This document shows, piece by piece, positions 55,347 through 64,000 of a stretch of DNA of 64,000 nucleotides. Source of the DNA: Chlorogloeopsis fritschii PCC 6912 (GTDB taxonomy: Bacteria > Cyanobacteriota > Cyanobacteriia > Cyanobacteriales > Nostocaceae); contig NZ_AJLN01000051.1 of assembly GCF_000317285.1 (NCBI RefSeq), forward strand, positions 118,449 through 182,448, written 5' to 3'. A program made the translations under genes and the position numbers. The notes below the pieces were generated by a model. It did not search any database and was not told the origin of the DNA. It worked only from the letters and a program-made list of their open reading frames with translations. Numbering within the stretch: position 1 is the first letter of the stretch; every line of letters begins with the position of its first letter.

Positions 55347-58300
55347 TTAGACAAGCAAGGCTTGTGGTTCTGGTAAGAAGCCAACACGAATAAAGAAATC
55401 CTTGTAAGTCGAAAGTAGCTTTTCATTAACTTCAGAGCATTGAACTGAACTGCCATCTAGTGCTTGCAGGGTTTGCTGACAATCAAATCTGGGGAAGTTC
55501 AGATGCACTTCATGGAATTCTTCCAGCACTGCGGCATAGGGATAGAGGGCATTCTCGGCAAAGTTGCTACTACTCATCAGTTTGTGACGCCACTCTTCTA
55601 AAGGCAATTCTTCAAATCGGTAGCCGACACTCCGCAACCAAGTGTAGATCTGCGTGCTGTGGATGGGCGAAGGATTGGTGATGTGGAATGCTTTACCAAG
55701 GGATTGTGGTTGCAAGCTCAAGTAGGACATGGCTTTTGCCACATAGTCTACTGGTGTGAGGTCAATCAAGCAATTAGCGATCGGCATAGCTTGCATCTGA
55801 ATTGAGCCAGCCAAAATTGCATAGATAAAGTGCTGGGGAATGCACATTCCTGTTTCACTGTGTCCTGATACTTCACCAGGGCGATAAATAGTAACTGGCA
55901 ATCCTCGATCGCGGGCTTGGAGTAGCATCTTTTCTCCCACCCATTTTGTTTCATCATAGGCCATATTTAAATGCAGATTATGGTCAATGCTGCTGTCGTT
56001 AGCAAAGACACGATGAGCGCCCATTGGCCAAATTGCTACTGTAGAAACAAAATGAACAGGCTTGATTTTGTTTTTGAATCCTAACTTAATAATCTCCCGT
56101 GTACCATTGACATTGATAGGTTTGAGAGCTTGGTAGGGATAAATAAAGTTTACCGCTCCACCATTGTGGAAAATCATGTCAATATCTTGAGAAAGGAATT
56201 CCCATTCGTTTTGAGCAATTCCCAAACCCTCTTGAGACAAATCTCCCTTTACGGCTAGAATTCTTGACTCGTAGCTGTCGTCCCAAAGGTGGAAATGTTT
56301 CAGGCTCTTGATGATTTTAGCTTTGCCTTCCTGTGGCTGAGTACATCTTACTAAACAGTAAATATCTGCTTTGCTCTGCTTGAGGAACTGTTGGAGAACG
56401 TGTACTCCTACAAAGCCTGTAGCTCCGGTAAGGAAGATTTTATCCGCAGTTGGTTTCGGTTCATAGACAAGCCCTCCACTGTTAATTACTGGGTCGAGTA
56501 ATGCTTCTTGATTGAGGAACTGGAAGCGTTTTTGGACAGCAGGGCCTGTTTGGTCGTAGATTTGAGGGTTAACAGTGGTAGCTGCTGCGGCTTGTTCTTC
56601 ACGTAGCTTGTCAATTTTCTTCGCCAGTTCTGCCACAGTCGGTTCGGCAAAAAATTCCCGCATCGATAGCTTGATTTGGAACATTTGCCTAATTTTCAGG
56701 GTAAGTGGTGTCATTAATAATGAGTGACCGCCTAATGCAAAGAAATCGTCGTGAATTCCTACCCTTTCAATTCCCAAAACATCTGCCCAAATGTGTGTCA
56801 AGATTTCCTCAGTAGGGGTGCGAGGTGGCACATAAGTATTGCCCAAACCCATCTGATTGAGGCTATCTGGTATAGGTAAAGCTTTTCGGTCAACTTTACC
56901 ATTCGGTGTACGCGGCATTTGTTCGAGGATGACAAAAGATGCCGGAACCATATACTCTGGCAGCTTTTCTTTCAGGAACATTTGCAACTCATTCGCTGTG
57001 GTGGAGCGATCCTGATTAATAACTAAATAGGCAATTAGTTTTTTGTCGCCTGATGCACCTTCTCGCGCTACTACCACAGTTTCTTGAACTGCTGAATGGT
57101 TGAGCAGAACGCTTTCAATTTCTCCTAGTTCAATACGGAAACCACGAATTTTTACTTGATGGTCTATACGACCTAAGTAAGCAATCCGGCCATCTTCAAG
57201 GTAGCGTACCAAGTCGCCTGTTTTGTAAAGACGAGAACTTATGTGAGGCGCAAATGGATTAGCAATGAATTTTTCTGCTGTTGCTTCTGGGCGATTGAGA
57301 TAACCCCGTGCTAATCCTGTACCACCAAGGAGTAATTCCCCGGCTACTCCAATTGGTACTGGTTGAAGATATTTATCGACGATGTAAACTTTGGTATTGG
57401 TTACAGGACGACCTATTGTTGTTGATTCTGTCGCTCCTTTCTCAATCAATGTAAATGTGGAATAGGTGGTGGATTCGGTTGGGCCGTAGAGGTTGTAGAC
57501 TTTCTCTACAGAAGTTTGGTTGTACACTGCCTGGGCTAAATTATTCGCAAGTGCTTCACCAGCTAAATTCACCGATCGCACAGAGTTGGGTATGACATTT
57601 TGTCGCAACAGTTCAGCGATCGCACTCGGCACGGTATTAATTAGCGTTACTTCTGTAGCTGCCGGCAAAGAAGCCAGATGTAAAGCATTTTCTGCGACAA
57701 TTACTTTACCGCCACAAGCCAAGGGGAAGAATAACTCAAAAATAGAAAGGTCAAAGCAAACAGATGTAGAGAACAACACGCCACTACGCTCCTGGGCATC
57801 AAAGGTTTCCATTGCCCAGAACAAGAAATTTACCGCACTGCGATGTTCAATCCCAACTCCCTTGGGAGTGCCGGTTGAACCAGAGGTATAAATTACATAA
57901 GCCAGATTTTCAGGTGATACTTGCTGATGTAAATTGTCTGCTTGATATTTAGCAATCTCGCTGGCTTCCGTATCAATGCAGATGATTTTAGCTCTTGATT
58001 GCTCTGGCAGGTGGCTGCTTAATTTTGCTTGGGTAAGCAACACAGATACGCCAGCATCCTCCAGCATAAACGAAAGTCTTTGTTTGGGATAGGCGGGATC
58101 GAGAGGCACGTAGGTAGCCCCTGCCTTTAAAATCGCCAACAATCCTGCCACTAGATCGGCAGAACGCTCCAAGCAAATACCAACCATCGTTCCTGGCTGA
58201 ACACCCAACGCTTGCAAATACCGGGCGATTTGATTGGCGCGGTGATTGAGTTGTTGATAAGTCCAGCGTTCTTGACCAAAGATAATAGCAGTACTGCCGG

Positions 58301-60053
58301 ATGTTTTCTCACACTGTTGTTCAATTAACTCGTGAATAGTCAGATTTTGAGGATAAACTTTGTCAGTTTGATTCCATTCAAAGAGCAGTTTCTGATAGTC
58401 TGCCTCAGATAGCAATGGCAGTTTGTAAATTGGATCTGCACAGTCTTGAGCGATCGCTTTGATTAGAGTTTTGAAGTTGAGCATCCAACGCCGCACTGTT
58501 TTACTATCAAGCAAATCTGTGCTGTAATCACATTGGAGTTGGAGGTTTTCTTCTGAGCCAACAAGTGACAAACTGAGGTCGTAACGAGTGTATTGAATTG
58601 GTGTTGTTACCGTTTCAACCTGTAAGTTTCCAAATTGCGGCAGTGCAGCAGGAGCCTCCATATCCATAGATACCGTGAACATTACTGAGCGACTTTGATC
58701 GCGATCAGGATTCAGCTTTTGAATTAAGGAGGCAAAAGGATAGTCTTGGCGATCGAAAGCATTCAGAACTGACGAACGTAAGGTTGCCAGATATTCTGAA
58801 AACGCCAAAGAATCATCAACCTTGGTACGTAAAGACAGAGGATTAATCGTATTAGCAACAAGTTTTTCGGTACTGGCTTGGAGCGAACCTCCTTGGCTAA
58901 AGACGCCGACGACAAAATCATCTTGCTGTGTCAGGCGATGGAGAAAGACATTGAAAGCAGCTAAAAATGTGATAAACAGAGTCGAGCTGTGTTGAGAACT
59001 CCAAGTTTTCAGGCTGGATACCAGGGAGGCATCAAAAGGAATCACCAAGCGCGAACCACGGTAAGATTTGACTGCTGGACGTGGTGCATCTAAAGGTAAA
59101 TCTAAATTGGGAATGCCATCGCGGTACTGTTGGAGCCAATAAGCTTCTGCTTCTTGAAACTCTGGCGATAGTTGCTGTTTTTTGAGCAGCTCGGTATAGT
59201 TGCGAAATTGAATTGGTTCTTCTAGTTTTACTGGTGTACCATTAATTCTCTCTGTATAGAGGCTACCAACTTCTGACAAGACCAAAGTCAAAGAGCGTTT
59301 ATCAACAATGAGAGCATGACCTGTAACTACTAGCAAGTGAACATTGCTATGCAACTTCAAAACGCTTGCCCGGAATAAGGATTTTTCCATGTCAAAGGCA
59401 CGCTTACCTTCATGAGCCAGCCAACTAGCTACTTGTTGCTGCAATTCCCCAGGAGTAAAGTCAGAGAAATCAGTCAGAGGTACTTCAAAATTGACGCTTG
59501 AGGCAATGCGCTGCGAATCCTCATCAAGGCTTAAAGTTGTGCGTAAAGCTTCATGGCGATTCACAACAGTTTGAAATGCTTGTTGTAATGCCTGCCAATC
59601 TAAAGCTCCATCAAGTTTTAGAATTGCTGTTTCGTGATAGGCACTGGAAGCTCCCTCTGAGTAACGAGCTAAGAACCAGATCTGCTTTTGCATTTCCGTT
59701 AGCGGCATCTGGGTGAATTCCTGAGGAGCAGATTTTTCCGATGCTGCAACAAGGTTCTCGATATCATCACCAGATGTAGCTGTCTGGGATTGTAGTAATT
59801 CAATAATGTAGCCAGATAGCAACTTGATATTAGTGTAATTATCAAACACCTTCCGCATCGAAGGTCTGACTCCAAAAGTTTCGGAGACAACCCGAAAGAC
59901 ATCCACAAGCACTAGAGAACTTGCTCCCATCTCTAGAAAGGGCATATGAATATCAATTTCTGAAGATTCTAGTTTGAGCGCTTCTGCCAGGATTTGACAA
60001 AGAGTTGTTTGTACTTGTTCTGGTGTGATGAGTACATCTGCCTGAGCTGTCAT
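55347..60053 (-). CDS. NRPS: ACP-C-A-PCP-thioester reductase
   Basis: This 1568-residue synthetase starts with a carrier domain (1-90; LEMGASSLVLVD, Ser46). The condensation domain (about 110-540) carries GHALIVDKRS where MHHxxxDG is expected, so the second (catalytic) His is Ala. The adenylation domain (about 580-1070) shows YTSGSTGTPKGV, YGPTEST, YKTGDLVRY and NGKVDRKALP. Its pocket residues read D, L, F, N, N, A, L, T, Y, which resembles an Ala code known from microcystin synthetase McyA. A second carrier follows (about 1095-1170; FFALGGHSLL), then an NAD(P)H-dependent thioester reductase (about 1215-1568; TGATGFVG, YDETKWVGEKM) for reductive release. The PKS 5' of it should feed the first carrier. 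Confidence 0.93.
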   Translation of the reverse strand: MTAQADVLITPEQVQTTLCQILAEALKLESSEIDIHMPFLEMGASSLVLVDVFRVVSETFGVRPSMRKVFDNYTNIKLLSGYIIELLQSQTATSGDDIENLVAASEKSAPQEFTQMPLTEMQKQIWFLARYSEGASSAYHETAILKLDGALDWQALQQAFQTVVNRHEALRTTLSLDEDSQRIASSVNFEVPLTDFSDFTPGELQQQVASWLAHEGKRAFDMEKSLFRASVLKLHSNVHLLVVTGHALIVDKRSLTLVLSEVGSLYTERINGTPVKLEEPIQFRNYTELLKKQQLSPEFQEAEAYWLQQYRDGIPNLDLPLDAPRPAVKSYRGSRLVIPFDASLVSSLKTWSSQHSSTLFITFLAAFNVFLHRLTQQDDFVVGVFSQGGSLQASTEKLVANTINPLSLRTKVDDSLAFSEYLATLRSSVLNAFDRQDYPFASLIQKLNPDRDQSRSVMFTVSMDMEAPAALPQFGNLQVETVTTPIQYTRYDLSLSLVGSEENLQLQCDYSTDLLDSKTVRRWMLNFKTLIKAIAQDCADPIYKLPLLSEADYQKLLFEWNQTDKVYPQNLTIHELIEQQCEKTSGSTAIIFGQERWTYQQLNHRANQIARYLQALGVQPGTMVGICLERSADLVAGLLAILKAGATYVPLDPAYPKQRLSFMLEDAGVSVLLTQAKLSSHLPEQSRAKIICIDTEASEIAKYQADNLHQQVSPENLAYVIYTSGSTGTPKGVGIEHRSAVNFLFWAMETFDAQERSGVLFSTSVCFDLSIFELFFPLACGGKVIVAENALHLASLPAATEVTLINTVPSAIAELLRQNVIPNSVRSVNLAGEALANNLAQAVYNQTSVEKVYNLYGPTESTTYSTFTLIEKGATESTTIGRPVTNTKVYIVDKYLQPVPIGVAGELLLGGTGLARGYLNRPEATAEKFIANPFAPHISSRLYKTGDLVRYLEDGRIAYLGRIDHQVKIRGFRIELGEIESVLLNHSAVQETVVVAREGASGDKKLIAYLVINQDRSTTANELQMFLKEKLPEYMVPASFVILEQMPRTPNGKVDRKALPIPDSLNQMGLGNTYVPPRTPTEEILTHIWADVLGIERVGIHDDFFALGGHSLLMTPLTLKIRQMFQIKLSMREFFAEPTVAELAKKIDKLREEQAAAATTVNPQIYDQTGPAVQKRFQFLNQEALLDPVINSGGLVYEPKPTADKIFLTGATGFVGVHVLQQFLKQSKADIYCLVRCTQPQEGKAKIIKSLKHFHLWDDSYESRILAVKGDLSQEGLGIAQNEWEFLSQDIDMIFHNGGAVNFIYPYQALKPINVNGTREIIKLGFKNKIKPVHFVSTVAIWPMGAHRVFANDSSIDHNLHLNMAYDETKWVGEKMLLQARDRGLPVTIYRPGEVSGHSETGMCIPQHFIYAILAGSIQMQAMPIANCLIDLTPVDYVAKAMSYLSLQPQSLGKAFHITNPSPIHSTQIYTWLRSVGYRFEELPLEEWRHKLMSSSNFAENALYPYAAVLEEFHEVHLNFPRFDCQQTLQALDGSSVQCSEVNEKLLSTYKDFFIRVGFLPEPQALLV

Positions 60054-60174
60054 TAATAATCTTTCCTTGTGATGAAAATTTATTTGAGTTGATTGCTTAA
60101 ATAGTGAAAACTTTTGCGCGTGGGGAAGAGGAGAGCTTGTAGTTGCGCTTTCATTGCTACTACAAGCCCACTTT

Positions 60175-63100
60175 TCACTCTTCCAGAATTTCTACAAAGC
60201 TATTGAGAGGAATACTGGGAATTTCTACTTTTTTTGGTGCAGATGAAATTGAGCGATCGCTGTCCTCAGTATTGAGCCAGTAACGCTTGCGGTTAAAAGG
60301 ATAGGTTGGCAAAGCAATCCGTTGACGAATGTAATCTTTGTCAAATCCTTCCCAGTCTACGGGTGTGCCAAGGGTATACAAACGAGCGAGGGAATTGAGA
60401 ATCGTCTGCCAGTCACTCTTGCCCCGTTCTAAGGAATGCAACCACACTGCTGTGTCACCAGGTATAATTTGCCGCGCCATATTATTTAAAATAGGATGCG
60501 GCCCGACTTCTAGAAAGACGCGGAATCCTTGTGAGGCAAGGCTTTGAATCCCAGATGCAAACAAAACTGGTTTGCGGATGTGATTGCGCCAATAGCTAGC
60601 ATCGATCGCTTGAGTGCGTTCTAGGAAGCGACCTGTCAAGTTGGATACCAACGGAATCTGGGGTGGATGATAGGTGATGGTTTGAGCAAACTCGTAAAAT
60701 TCATCTAGGATTGGTTCCATCAACGGTGAATGGAAGGCATGGGAGACTGCGAGGGTGTGGCTGTCAATACCTTGCTGTTCTAAGGATTGTAAAACAGCTT
60801 CTAGAGCTTGACTTTCGCCTGCAATGACTGTGTTTTGGGAACCATTCACCGCCGCGATCGCCAATTGCATACTAAAGGGTTGGAGGAACTTACTGACTGT
60901 TGCCTCATCCGCAAATACCGCTGCCATACCGCCAGTCTGCGGTAAACTTTGCATCAGTTGTCCGCGCCGTGCAATCAATCTTAACCCATCTTCTAAGCTA
61001 AATACACCAGCGACACAAGCAGCTACGTATTCGCCCACACTATGCCCTAATACGGCATCTGGCTCGACTCCGTAGGAGCGCCATAAAGTCGCTAAGGCAT
61101 ATTCTATGGCAAACAAAGCAGGTTGTGTATACTTTGTTTCATTTAAAACTGATTCTTTGCCTACTTCTGGGTAAATGACTGAGAGTAGAGACTGCTGCAA
61201 GTAAGGTTGGAGAATTTCCGCACATCGGTCTAGAGTTTGGCGGAATACGGGCTGTGTTTCGTACAGTTCCCGCGCCATTTGAATTTTTTGCGAACCTTGA
61301 CCAGTGAAAAGAAATACTAAGGGCGGGCGCTTTCGCAACTCCCAACTGTCAATTTCTATACCAGTCGTGGGTTTGTCTAAGATGAAAGCTGTAAGTTTAG
61401 CCTGCAAATCTTGGACACTGTTAGCGGTAATCGCTAGGCGGTAGATGAAGTGGGAACGACCGCAGTTAGCACTGAAACACAAATCGCTTAACTTAGTATC
61501 TGGATTTTTTTCTAAGTAGGAGATGTATTGCTGGGCTAGTTCCCGACGAGAGTTTTGACTGCGTGCGGATAATGTCAAAATGTGGACTGGGCGCTCAACG
61601 ATGTTGTCACTAGACAAAGTTGTCGGTGCTTCTTCAAGAATGACATGGGTGTTAGTACCGCCAAAACCAAAACTGCTGATTCCAGCACGCCGCACACCTT
61701 GTACTGGTTGCCAATATCTGAGATTAGTATTGACGTAGAAGGGAGTGTCCTCAAAAGTAATGTAAGGATTGGGGGTGGCAAAGTTTAACGTTGGTGGAAT
61801 TTGTTGGTGTTTGAGCGCCAAAATAACTTTAATTAACGATGCCATCCCCGCCGCTGGTTCTAAGTGGCCGATGTTGGTTTTCACCGAACCAATCGCGCAA
61901 AATTGACGGCGCTGAGTATATTCACGGAAAACTTCTGTGAGGGCATTAACTTCAATCGGATCGCCCAAGTCAGTACCCGTACCGTGGGCTTCTATATAAG
62001 AGATGGTGTCAGGATTGACATTTGCTTGTTTATATGCATTCTTGAGAACAGCTACCTGAGAGCGACTATTGGGAGCAGTCAATCCGTTTGATTTGCCATC
62101 TTGGTTAATTGCCACACTTTTAATTACTGCATGAATTGTGTCGCGATCGCGCAGTGCTTTTTTGAGTGGTTTAATCATCAACACACCTGCACCTTCACCC
62201 CGCACATAACCATCAGCATTGGCATCAAAAGTTTTGCACTGCCCCACGGGAGACATAAACCGCCCTTTACTGAAGAAAATATAAGATTCTGGTGCAAGAA
62301 TCACATAGACACCACCGATCAGAGCCGTTTCACATTCTCCCTGGAGAATGCTACGCACTGCGATATTGAGAGCCACCAGGGAAGACGAACAAGCTGTGTC
62401 TACTACTAAGCTTGGCCCTTTGAGATTAAATTGGTAGGAAACACGGTTGGCAACAATAGATAGGGAATTCCCCAAGCCGACAGCAGCAGTTACTTGTTCT
62501 GAGGAATGCAACTGAGTGCGAGCGTATTCTGCCGAACTCACACCGATGAATACCCCAGTTGAACTACCGCCGACTGTATCTTTGGCGTAACCAGCCATTT
62601 CCATCGCTTCCCACGCTGTTTCCAGAATCAAGCGCTGTTGGGGATCCATCGCTTCTGCTTCCCGTGGCGAGATGCCGAAGAAAAGGGGATCGAACTCATC
62701 GATTGATTTCATGAACCCGCCCCACTTGGTATACATTTTCCCTGGAGCTTGGGGATCGGGATCGAAGTAGTCGGTAAGCGCCCATCGCTGAGAGGGAATT
62801 TCCTGAATACAGTTGATGCCGTTAGCGAGATTGTGCCAATACTCATCTAAATTTTGGGCATTGGGAAAGCGTCCGGAATAACCGATAATTGCCATATCGG
62901 TGTCTGCTATTTCCGTCATCTGCCCTTTGGGTTTGAGTTGCCCGACTGATAATGTTTGTTTTGGTGTCTTGCCGTTCTTACTTGCTATACTCGCAGCTAA
63001 CATTTCCTGTAAATTTTCATGTTGCGGTAAACTGGTTGCAACTTTGTTGGAAGATTTACCACGCAACAGGAAATCTACTTCTAGCTGGCAAACGAGTTTG

Positions 63101-64000
63101 CCCCATTTATCTTGAATGGGAACGGGACAGGTGTAACGTACTTCTCCTTCACGGTGCAGTTTTTCCAACAAGAGCGAGATTTGTGCCGCCTCCAGATAAA
63201 CATCGCACTGCACTTCATTAATCGCCATCTCTTGATATGTGATGCGTACACCCAAGACAACGAAGTTAATGTCATCTCTAGATATTGCCCGCATCAATGC
63301 GATCGCTGCTACTGATTCTCCCAGAGCAAACAGTGCCCCAGCGTAAATTGTACCGATATGGTTAAGATTTTCTGGTTTCGCAGGCAAAATCACAGAGAGT
63401 CCCAAGGGAGTTTGCTTGACAACTTGCATCCCCAAGTTGTCAACAATGGGAACACCGAGCGGTGGTAGAGATTCTGGTGCAGAAGATATTGGCTGAGTAC
63501 CATTTTCTACAGTTATTGGTACGCTTTGGGCGGGTGTGGGAGTATAGTTTTGATTTTGCCCCCACACACCTGCATTCGGCTGTTCTGACAGATATGCCGC
63601 TAATGCTTCAACGGTAGGGTAGTCAAACAGTAACGTAGCAGGAAAAGAACTCTGAGTTCGCTCTTGAATTTCTTTCACAGCCCGTACTGCCAAAATCGAA
63701 TCTAAACCCATTTCCAGAAAGCTTTGCTGTGGATCGATACGTTCTGGTTGAGTTTCCAGCACTGTCGCCATCACGTTAATTACTTGCTCTTGAATTTGCT
63801 GGCGCAACAAGCGGGGCGATAGGTTGCTAGTAATAGCGATTTGTGTTGGAGGTTCTGGTTTAACTTCTACTGCTGGCGTTATGACTTCACTGTAATGTGC
63901 CGCAGTTTGGGCAGGTTCTCCTGATTGGAGTGGATTCTGGTTTAAAACTGCAACAACAGGATGGCTAGGTAGTAAATTTAACGCTTCCTTGAACGCAGCC
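60175..64000 (-). CDS. Type I PKS: ACP-hotdog-KS-AT (5' end outside the window)
   Basis: The frame stays open to the window edge; the first codons seen read AAFKEALNLLPSHPVVAVLN. The TTG at 63810 that could start it is internal. Counting from it: ACP (1-80, GLDSILAVRAV), a hot-dog thioesterase-like domain (about 115-255, NHIGTIYAGALFALGESVAA), KS (about 305-725, VDTACSSSLVALN, EAHGTGTDLGDP and KTNIGHLEPAAGM, all three catalytic residues present) and AT (about 830-1130, GQGSQ, GHSVGEY, and HAFH as in malonyl-specific ATs). No KR, DH or C-terminal ACP follows, so the next carrier is the N-terminal ACP of the NRPS 122 bp downstream. Confidence 0.93.
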   Translation of the reverse strand, partial: AAFKEALNLLPSHPVVAVLNQNPLQSGEPAQTAAHYSEVITPAVEVKPEPPTQIAITSNLSPRLLRQQIQEQVINVMATVLETQPERIDPQQSFLEMGLDSILAVRAVKEIQERTQSSFPATLLFDYPTVEALAAYLSEQPNAGVWGQNQNYTPTPAQSVPITVENGTQPISSAPESLPPLGVPIVDNLGMQVVKQTPLGLSVILPAKPENLNHIGTIYAGALFALGESVAAIALMRAISRDDINFVVLGVRITYQEMAINEVQCDVYLEAAQISLLLEKLHREGEVRYTCPVPIQDKWGKLVCQLEVDFLLRGKSSNKVATSLPQHENLQEMLAASIASKNGKTPKQTLSVGQLKPKGQMTEIADTDMAIIGYSGRFPNAQNLDEYWHNLANGINCIQEIPSQRWALTDYFDPDPQAPGKMYTKWGGFMKSIDEFDPLFFGISPREAEAMDPQQRLILETAWEAMEMAGYAKDTVGGSSTGVFIGVSSAEYARTQLHSSEQVTAAVGLGNSLSIVANRVSYQFNLKGPSLVVDTACSSSLVALNIAVRSILQGECETALIGGVYVILAPESYIFFSKGRFMSPVGQCKTFDANADGYVRGEGAGVLMIKPLKKALRDRDTIHAVIKSVAINQDGKSNGLTAPNSRSQVAVLKNAYKQANVNPDTISYIEAHGTGTDLGDPIEVNALTEVFREYTQRRQFCAIGSVKTNIGHLEPAAGMASLIKVILALKHQQIPPTLNFATPNPYITFEDTPFYVNTNLRYWQPVQGVRRAGISSFGFGGTNTHVILEEAPTTLSSDNIVERPVHILTLSARSQNSRRELAQQYISYLEKNPDTKLSDLCFSANCGRSHFIYRLAITANSVQDLQAKLTAFILDKPTTGIEIDSWELRKRPPLVFLFTGQGSQKIQMARELYETQPVFRQTLDRCAEILQPYLQQSLLSVIYPEVGKESVLNETKYTQPALFAIEYALATLWRSYGVEPDAVLGHSVGEYVAACVAGVFSLEDGLRLIARRGQLMQSLPQTGGMAAVFADEATVSKFLQPFSMQLAIAAVNGSQNTVIAGESQALEAVLQSLEQQGIDSHTLAVSHAFHSPLMEPILDEFYEFAQTITYHPPQIPLVSNLTGRFLERTQAIDASYWRNHIRKPVLFASGIQSLASQGFRVFLEVGPHPILNNMARQIIPGDTAVWLHSLERGKSDWQTILNSLARLYTLGTPVDWEGFDKDYIRQRIALPTYPFNRKRYWLNTEDSDRSISSAPKKVEIPSIPLNSFVEILEE

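Overview
The window is chromosomal DNA from a filamentous, most likely heterocyst-forming cyanobacterium (Nostocales). Supporting signs are many GCGATCGC (HIP1) sites, ndhM, a group 2 sigma factor of the SigC type, a Zur/FurB-like Fur protein, a small protein of a heterocyst-differentiation family, a DevA-type ABC ATPase, a K-box plus CIRCE in front of groESL, a cyanobacterial metallothionein, and abundant 7-bp STRR repeats and palindromic mini-elements between genes. Species is not claimed.

Layout. 0-8 kb: ndhM, a putative small membrane protein, a small heterocyst-family regulator, a NarL-type response regulator, a GAF protein, a decayed aspartoacylase gene, a GT2 glycosyltransferase and a Ctp protease. 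8-13 kb: a YdcF-like protein, recJ, an acetyltransferase and a PD-(D/E)XK/Fe-S nuclease. 13.2-15.4 kb: a wrecked type I restriction-modification locus (hsdM core deleted, hsdS and hsdR truncated) that carries an apparently intact hicBA toxin-antitoxin pair. 15.4-16 kb: relic of a type V-K CRISPR-associated transposon (CAST) ending at a tRNA-Pro(CGG) gene. It has a V-K-like repeat, a spacer, a degenerate repeat with a homing spacer matching that tRNA next to a GTA PAM, and TnsB-site-like end repeats. No tnsB, tnsC, tniQ or cas12k is in the window. 16-21 kb: lipA, gpsA, sigC, zur. 21-33.4 kb: peptidoglycan-binding protein, cobN, a GAF histidine kinase, nanE, an acetyltransferase, a membrane protein, a phosphoesterase, mazG and a DUF2227 protein, followed by tRNA-Val(UAC). 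34-43.5 kb: NYN/OST-HTH protein, HAD hydrolase, CPP1-like membrane protein, OmpR-type regulator, DUF2811 protein, MFS transporter, hisIE, ChaB-like protein, hemL. 43.5-49.3 kb: metallothionein with an SmtB-type operator, two Ser/Thr kinases (one with pentapeptide repeats), a ribbon-helix-helix protein and a DUF1772-like membrane protein. 49.4-51.7 kb: groES-groL with heat-shock control elements.

51.7-64 kb: a minus-strand biosynthetic cluster that runs off the right edge. In transcription order it holds a PKS (ACP, hot-dog domain, KS, AT), a one-module NRPS (ACP, C, A, PCP, thioester reductase), a PfaD-like enoyl reductase, a small unknown protein and a DevA-like exporter ATPase. The NRPS should accept an acyl chain on its N-terminal carrier, load one amino acid (pocket residues resemble an Ala code) and release the product reductively. 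Its condensation domain lacks the second His of HHxxxDG, so the condensation chemistry is uncertain.

The most notable finding is the orphan V-K homing array and transposon end beside tRNA-Pro. The decayed restriction locus and hicBA next to it are plausible leftover cargo.
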